Positions 5,977 to 8,387 of a DNA stretch of 8,387 bases are shown here, piece after piece; position 1 is the first letter of the stretch, and each line of letters opens with the position of its first letter. The position numbers were made by a program, and so were the translations under genes. The notes below the pieces were generated by a model. It was not told the DNA's origin. It searched no databases and was given only the letters and a program-made list of their open reading frames with translations. Origin of the DNA: Eubacteriales Family XIII. Incertae Sedis bacterium (GTDB lineage: Bacteria; Bacillota; Clostridia; Peptostreptococcales; Anaerovoracaceae). The stretch spans positions 1-8,387 of the forward strand of contig JAIRSA010000080.1 in assembly GCA_031255695.1 (NCBI GenBank), written 5' to 3'.

Positions 5977-6168
5977 CATCGCCGGCCATGCCCTCGCTGC
6001 CGCAGCTGTAACACCGCCGGCCATGTCCTCGCTGCCATGCCTATAATGCCGCCGGCCATGCCCTCGCTGCCGCAGCTGTAACACCGCCGGCCATGCTTTC
6101 GCTGCCGCAGCTGTAACGCCGCCGGCCATGCCTTCGCTACCGTGCCTATAACGCCGCCGGCCGGCCAT
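5959..6168 (+). repeat. Six-unit 35-bp tandem repeat overlapping the kinase stop
   Basis: Units begin at 5959, 5994, 6029, 6064, 6099 and 6134, each TCGCT(G/A)CC..., and each contains TAA and GCCGGCC. There are two unit types: A has CATGCCTATAA (a variant in unit 6) and B has CGCAGCTGTAA, in the order A-B-A-B-B-A. Unit 1 includes the last six codons of the lipid kinase, stop included. The period is not a multiple of 3, so this is not a protein repeat. There are no unique spacers, so it is not a CRISPR array. Confidence 0.95.
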
Positions 6169-6231
6169 AATCACGGCATATTTGCGGAAAGCTGACCGCT
6201 TGGCAATAGCTTGGCTATACGACGAAGCCCT

Positions 6232-6259
6232 GCCGCTGTCGTGGACGGCGGCTTTTTTT
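6232..6259 (+). terminator. Strong intrinsic terminator of the kinase transcript
   Basis: A 9-bp stem GCCGCTGTC (6232-6240) with GACGGCGGC (6244-6252, one T-G pair) and a 3-base loop, followed by seven T. It works on the plus strand and lies only 4 bases before the stop of the convergent signal peptidase gene. Confidence 0.93.
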
Positions 6260-6263
6260 CGGC

Positions 6264-6923
6264 CTAACTGCTGCCTTGCCCGCCGGCGGCTTCCTTGCCA
6301 TCGCCGCCCTTGCTTCCATCATAGCCGCTGGCGCCATCGCTTCCATTATGGTTGCTGGCGCCCTCGCTGTCGTCGTCTTCGTCGTCATTGTCGCCCGTTT
6401 TGGGCGACAGGACTGTCGGCAGCGTGAACAGGAGCACAAGCATGCCGAGCAGGACGGCGCCCGCCACCAGGCCCTTGGGCGTGTACATATTTACGAGCAG
6501 GCGGCCCGCAAACGGTATATGGAACACTGCCCTGCCGATAAAGCTGCCGAAAGGCACCGGCGTGGCGTCAACCTCCGTGTTGGCGTCGCCCTTGGTGATG
6601 AAACGCTGGTTCTCCTTGTCCACAAACACCGCCCTATGGGTGACTGTCGCCCGCCCGCTCAGGCTGTAGGCGATGGCGTCGCCCGCCTCTATATCCTCGG
6701 CGCTCACGTTTTTGTCGATCAGGATGACGCTCCCGACGGGGTATGTGGGTTCCATGCTCCCGCTCATGACGCTCAGAGGCAGAAATCCGATCAGGCGCAT
6801 AGTGAGTATAGCGCCGCCCAGCAATATCATCAACCCTACTATTATCCCGCCGAGCGTGTTGCACAGCACGCTCACAAAATGCTTGCCCATGCCAGCACTG
6901 CCGGTGTTTTTCGTTTTCCCCAT
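6264..6923 (-). CDS. sipW: SipW-type (Ser/His) signal peptidase I
   Basis: A 219-residue membrane protease of family S26B, which cleaves signal peptides on the outer membrane face. The first membrane segment is at about 24-46. The catalytic Ser56 is in SGSMEPTYPVGS (54-65). His96 in VTHR replaces the lysine of ordinary bacterial signal peptidases, the hallmark of the SipW/ER type. FITKGDAN (108-115) is the following conserved box. A second membrane segment lies at about 152-172. After it comes an unusual hydrophilic tail (173-219), first Asp/Glu-rich (DNDDEDDD) and then Gly/Ser/Asp-rich. The start at 6923 is chosen because AGGAAGG lies 10 bases upstream; an in-frame ATG at 6947 lacks a ribosome site. 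SipW enzymes often serve TasA/camelysin-like fibre proteins, but none lies in the window. The gene has its own promoter and converges on the lipid kinase terminator. Confidence 0.9.
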   Translation of the reverse strand: MGKTKNTGSAGMGKHFVSVLCNTLGGIIVGLMILLGGAILTMRLIGFLPLSVMSGSMEPTYPVGSVILIDKNVSAEDIEAGDAIAYSLSGRATVTHRAVFVDKENQRFITKGDANTEVDATPVPFGSFIGRAVFHIPFAGRLLVNMYTPKGLVAGAVLLGMLVLLFTLPTVLSPKTGDNDDEDDDSEGASNHNGSDGASGYDGSKGGDGKEAAGGQGSS

Positions 6924-7050
6924 TATCGCACATCCTTCCTGATACATATGTATAATATCTAGCCATACGGCAGGGCGAAGGGCCGCCCTCCCCTGCCCCT
7001 CCTAGGCAGCATCCCCGCAGGGCAAGGATCATTAAATCCGCCTTATGGTT

Positions 7051-7078
7051 ATTATACACTACACAGCCTGTTTTTCAA
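7051..7078 (-). promoter_or_regulatory. Promoter of the signal peptidase gene
   Basis: On the minus strand TTGAAA (7078-7073), a 16-base spacer and a perfect TATAAT (7056-7051). The leader to the start at 6923 is about 120 bases and contains a small GC-rich hairpin (AGGGC with GCCCT near 6972-6989). Confidence 0.7.
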
Positions 7079-7128
7079 CGGTGTTTTTCGGGGGTTTATT
7101 TGAATTTTAGCAGCGTTTGCCGCCGTCC

Positions 7129-7169
7129 GGGCGCATGGAGGCAGTGGCGCGGCCGCTGCCTCCACGCCC
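7129..7169. repeat. Strong hairpin between divergent promoters
   Basis: GGGCG and TGGAGGCAG (7129-7133 and 7136-7144, two-base bulge) pair with CTGCCTCCA and CGCCC (7156-7169), giving a 14-bp stem with an 11-base loop. It lies between the minus-strand promoter at 7051-7078 and the plus-strand promoter at 7206-7234, where neither transcript should reach it. On the plus strand AATCCCTAATTTT follows, so a weak terminator is possible. Confidence 0.6.
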
Positions 7170-7205
7170 AATCCCTAATTTTCAGCAATTGTTTTCGCTA
7201 AACTA

Positions 7206-7234
7206 TTGACAACCGCTCCAGTTTTGAATAGACT
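7206..7234 (+). promoter_or_regulatory. Promoter of the DUF4491 gene
   Basis: A consensus -35 TTGACA (7206-7211), a 17-base spacer and a moderate -10 TAGACT (7229-7234). The leader to 7356 is about 115 bases and GC-rich. Confidence 0.6.
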
Positions 7235-7355
7235 ATTGTAATAAAGAAGGCGGCCGATGGCAGGAAGGCCGTCCGGCATGCCTGCGCGGCATAGCGGGTT
7301 TTGAGGGGCTGCCGGGCGCACGGGCTGCGCACGCGGCGGGAAACAGGAGGGCTAT

Positions 7356-7676
7356 ATGCATATAAACGGCTTGATTATCGGTATAGCGGCTTTGCTGTCA
7401 ATAGGGCTGTTCCACCCTATTGTCATAAAATGCGAATACCATTTTTCGGAAAGGATATGGCCGCTGTTCCTGGCCGCAGGGCTGGCGCTGCTTGCCGTAT
7501 CGTGCCTTTTCGAGGATGTGACAGCCTCGGCCGTCATCGCCATAGTGGGCTTCTCGTGCATCTGGTCCATCGTCGAGCTGAAACACCAGACGAAGCGCGT
7601 CGAGAAAGGCTGGTTTCCGAGCAACCCCAAGCGCGCCCAGCAGGGCGCCAAGGCATACAGGCGCGACGAGGCGTGA
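7356..7676 (+). CDS. Small membrane protein of the DUF4491 family
   Basis: A 106-residue protein with three predicted membrane segments (about 4-25, 34-52 and 56-73) and a basic cytoplasmic tail. The opening MHINGLIIGIA, the HPIVIK at 20-25, GFSCIWSI (65-72) and the tail motif RVEKGWFPSNPKR (81-93) match what I recall of DUF4491, a family of unknown function in gut Bacillota and Bacteroidota. The length is normal. The ribosome site AGGAGG (7345-7350) lies 5 bases before the ATG. It appears to be a single-gene unit between a divergent signal peptidase gene and cydA. I cannot assign a function, and the family name is from memory of the sequence pattern. Confidence 0.85.
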   Translation: MHINGLIIGIAALLSIGLFHPIVIKCEYHFSERIWPLFLAAGLALLAVSCLFEDVTASAVIAIVGFSCIWSIVELKHQTKRVEKGWFPSNPKRAQQGAKAYRRDEA

Positions 7677-7743
7677 TGCGGCGTGGCCGGCAGTGGCCGC
7701 CCATCAAAAGCCATTGCCCGCAAAGCCTTGAAATACAGCCACT

Positions 7744-7771
7744 CTGCCACCGGCCGGCCCTGGCGTGGCAG
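7744..7771 (+). repeat. Hairpin after the DUF4491 gene
   Basis: CTGCCAC (7744-7750) pairs perfectly with GTGGCAG (7765-7771) around a GC-rich 14-base loop. No T-run follows directly; the nearest is at 7815-7820. It may help to end the DUF4491 transcript. The rest of the gap 7677-7840 shows no gene. Confidence 0.35.
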
Positions 7772-7841
7772 CTGTCCCGGCGGCGGTGCGCAGGCAGTTG
7801 GCAGGCATATATAATTTTTTCAAAAAAAGTATTCCCTATAG

Positions 7842-7870
7842 TTGCTGATTTTGAAGAACTATGCTAAAAT
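7842..7870 (+). promoter_or_regulatory. Promoter of cydA
   Basis: TTGCTG (7842-7847), a 17-base spacer and TAAAAT (7865-7870). The leader of about 115 bases is AT-rich and holds a 13-bp direct repeat (7892-7917) and a small hairpin (TCCGA 7956-7960 with TCGGA 7965-7969) just before the ribosome site. Confidence 0.6.
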
Positions 7871-7992
7871 AGATTAAACGGGTTCACTTTATTTTTGGCA
7901 TATTTTTTTGGCATAATATTTTTTATTCTCTAACTGGGTCTTTATTGGACTGAAATCCGAGTTTTCGGACAAAAAGGAGGGAGGCTAACGTA

Positions 7993-8387
7993 ATGGAAAT
8001 GATTCTTGCACGAATCCAATTTGCAGCCACGTCCACGTTCCACTTTTTCTTTGTCCCCTTGACGCTGGGACTGGTTATCTTGGTTGCGATTATGGAAACG
8101 AAATACGTGCGGACAAATGACGAGAAGTACAAAAAGATGACGAAATTCTGGGGCAAGCTGTTTCTGATCAACTTCGCCATGGGGGTTGTGACCGGCATTG
8201 TCCAGGAATTTCAGTTTGGGATGAACTGGGCAGGCTATTCGCGCTTCGTCGGCGACATCTTCGGCGCGCCGCTGGCTGTGGAGGCCCTGCTTGCATTCTT
8301 CCTCGAATCTACTTTCCTCGGCATCTGGATCTTCGGCTGGGAACGCCTCAGCAAGAAAGCCCACGTTGTATGCATATGGCTGGTGGC
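7993..8387 (+). CDS. cydA: Cytochrome bd ubiquinol oxidase subunit I, 5' part
   Basis: The first 131 codons of CydA, cut by the window end. With CydB it forms the membrane quinol oxidase that reduces oxygen to water at low oxygen levels. Visible are ARIQFA (6-11), His17 in the place of the haem b595 ligand (His19 in E. coli), FVPLTLGL (20-27), METKYVR, GIVQEFQFGMNW (68-79), and GAPLAVEALLAFFLEST (91-107) with Glu97 and Glu105 matching the E. coli proton-path residues Glu99 and Glu107, then GWERLS. The start at 7993 has a double ribosome site, AAGGAGGGAGG (7974-7984). A second ATG at 7999 is possible. Oxidase genes of this kind are often controlled by redox regulators such as Rex, but I saw no clear Rex site. 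It suggests that the organism, even if anaerobic, can scavenge or respire traces of oxygen. Confidence 0.96.
   Translation, partial: MEMILARIQFAATSTFHFFFVPLTLGLVILVAIMETKYVRTNDEKYKKMTKFWGKLFLINFAMGVVTGIVQEFQFGMNWAGYSRFVGDIFGAPLAVEALLAFFLESTFLGIWIFGWERLSKKAHVVCIWLV

Noticed and set aside
5959..6168. CRISPR array
   Set aside because: The units are directly adjacent with no unique spacers, and no cas genes are present.
6276..6962. A 228-codon plus-strand frame opposite the signal peptidase
   Set aside because: The minus-strand frame has all catalytic motifs of family S26B; this one is its shadow.
6971..7033. N-terminal extension or leader peptide upstream of the signal peptidase on the minus strand
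   Set aside because: An ATG at 7033-7031 opens a frame that runs on into the signal peptidase gene in the wrong frame, with no ribosome site or homology.
7815..7829. A/T dyad TTTTTTCAAAAAAA as a Rex-type site before cydA
   Set aside because: It lacks the TTGTG/CACAA or TTGTTAA half-sites expected for Rex and may be a simple A/T tract.

Overview
The window looks like a chromosomal segment of a GC-rich member of the Bacillota, probably Clostridia-like. The signs are strong AGGAGG-type ribosome sites, sigma-A-like promoters, a SipW-type signal peptidase, a DUF4491 protein and a Clostridia-style lipoprotein. This assignment is inferred from gene content; no marker gene fixes the taxon. Most genes are visibly GC-rich. 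The stretch from about 3470 to 4740 is clearly AT-richer and carries mobile-element debris.

Layout. Positions 1-350 hold two tandem tRNA-Leu genes (anticodons CAA and GAG) behind one promoter, followed by a terminator hairpin. Positions 424-3400, all on the minus strand, hold an M29 metallo-aminopeptidase, then an RmlC-like sugar-nucleotide epimerase, then an RfbH/ColD-like member of the DegT aminotransferase fold in which histidine replaces the PLP lysine. The last two overlap by 8 bases and look like one small deoxysugar module. The rest of that pathway lies elsewhere.

Positions 3470-4740 are the most unusual part. A lone lipoprotein gene and a decayed IS4-superfamily transposase tail are flanked by two inverted copies of an 85-bp sequence, about 89% identical. 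Each copy holds a full promoter (TTGAC-17-TATAAT). The left copy drives the lipoprotein gene and the right copy points into the transposase remnant.

Positions 4741-5037 are a non-coding GC-rich stretch with three copies of a 20-bp motif spaced about 60 bp apart. A diacylglycerol kinase-family lipid kinase follows (5038-5976). Its last codons and stop lie inside the first unit of a six-unit, 35-bp tandem repeat, which is followed by a strong intrinsic terminator (6232-6259). Converging on it from the minus strand is a SipW-type signal peptidase with an unusual acidic, Gly/Ser/Asp-rich tail. Divergent from that gene is a small DUF4491 membrane protein. The window ends in the first 131 codons of cydA (cytochrome bd oxidase subunit I), which has its own promoter and an AT-rich leader.

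Most genes here appear to be independent short transcription units. The only clear functional pair is the epimerase and the dehydratase-like enzyme. I found no complete new multi-gene system. The best candidate for something undescribed is the inverted promoter-cassette element around the lipoprotein.
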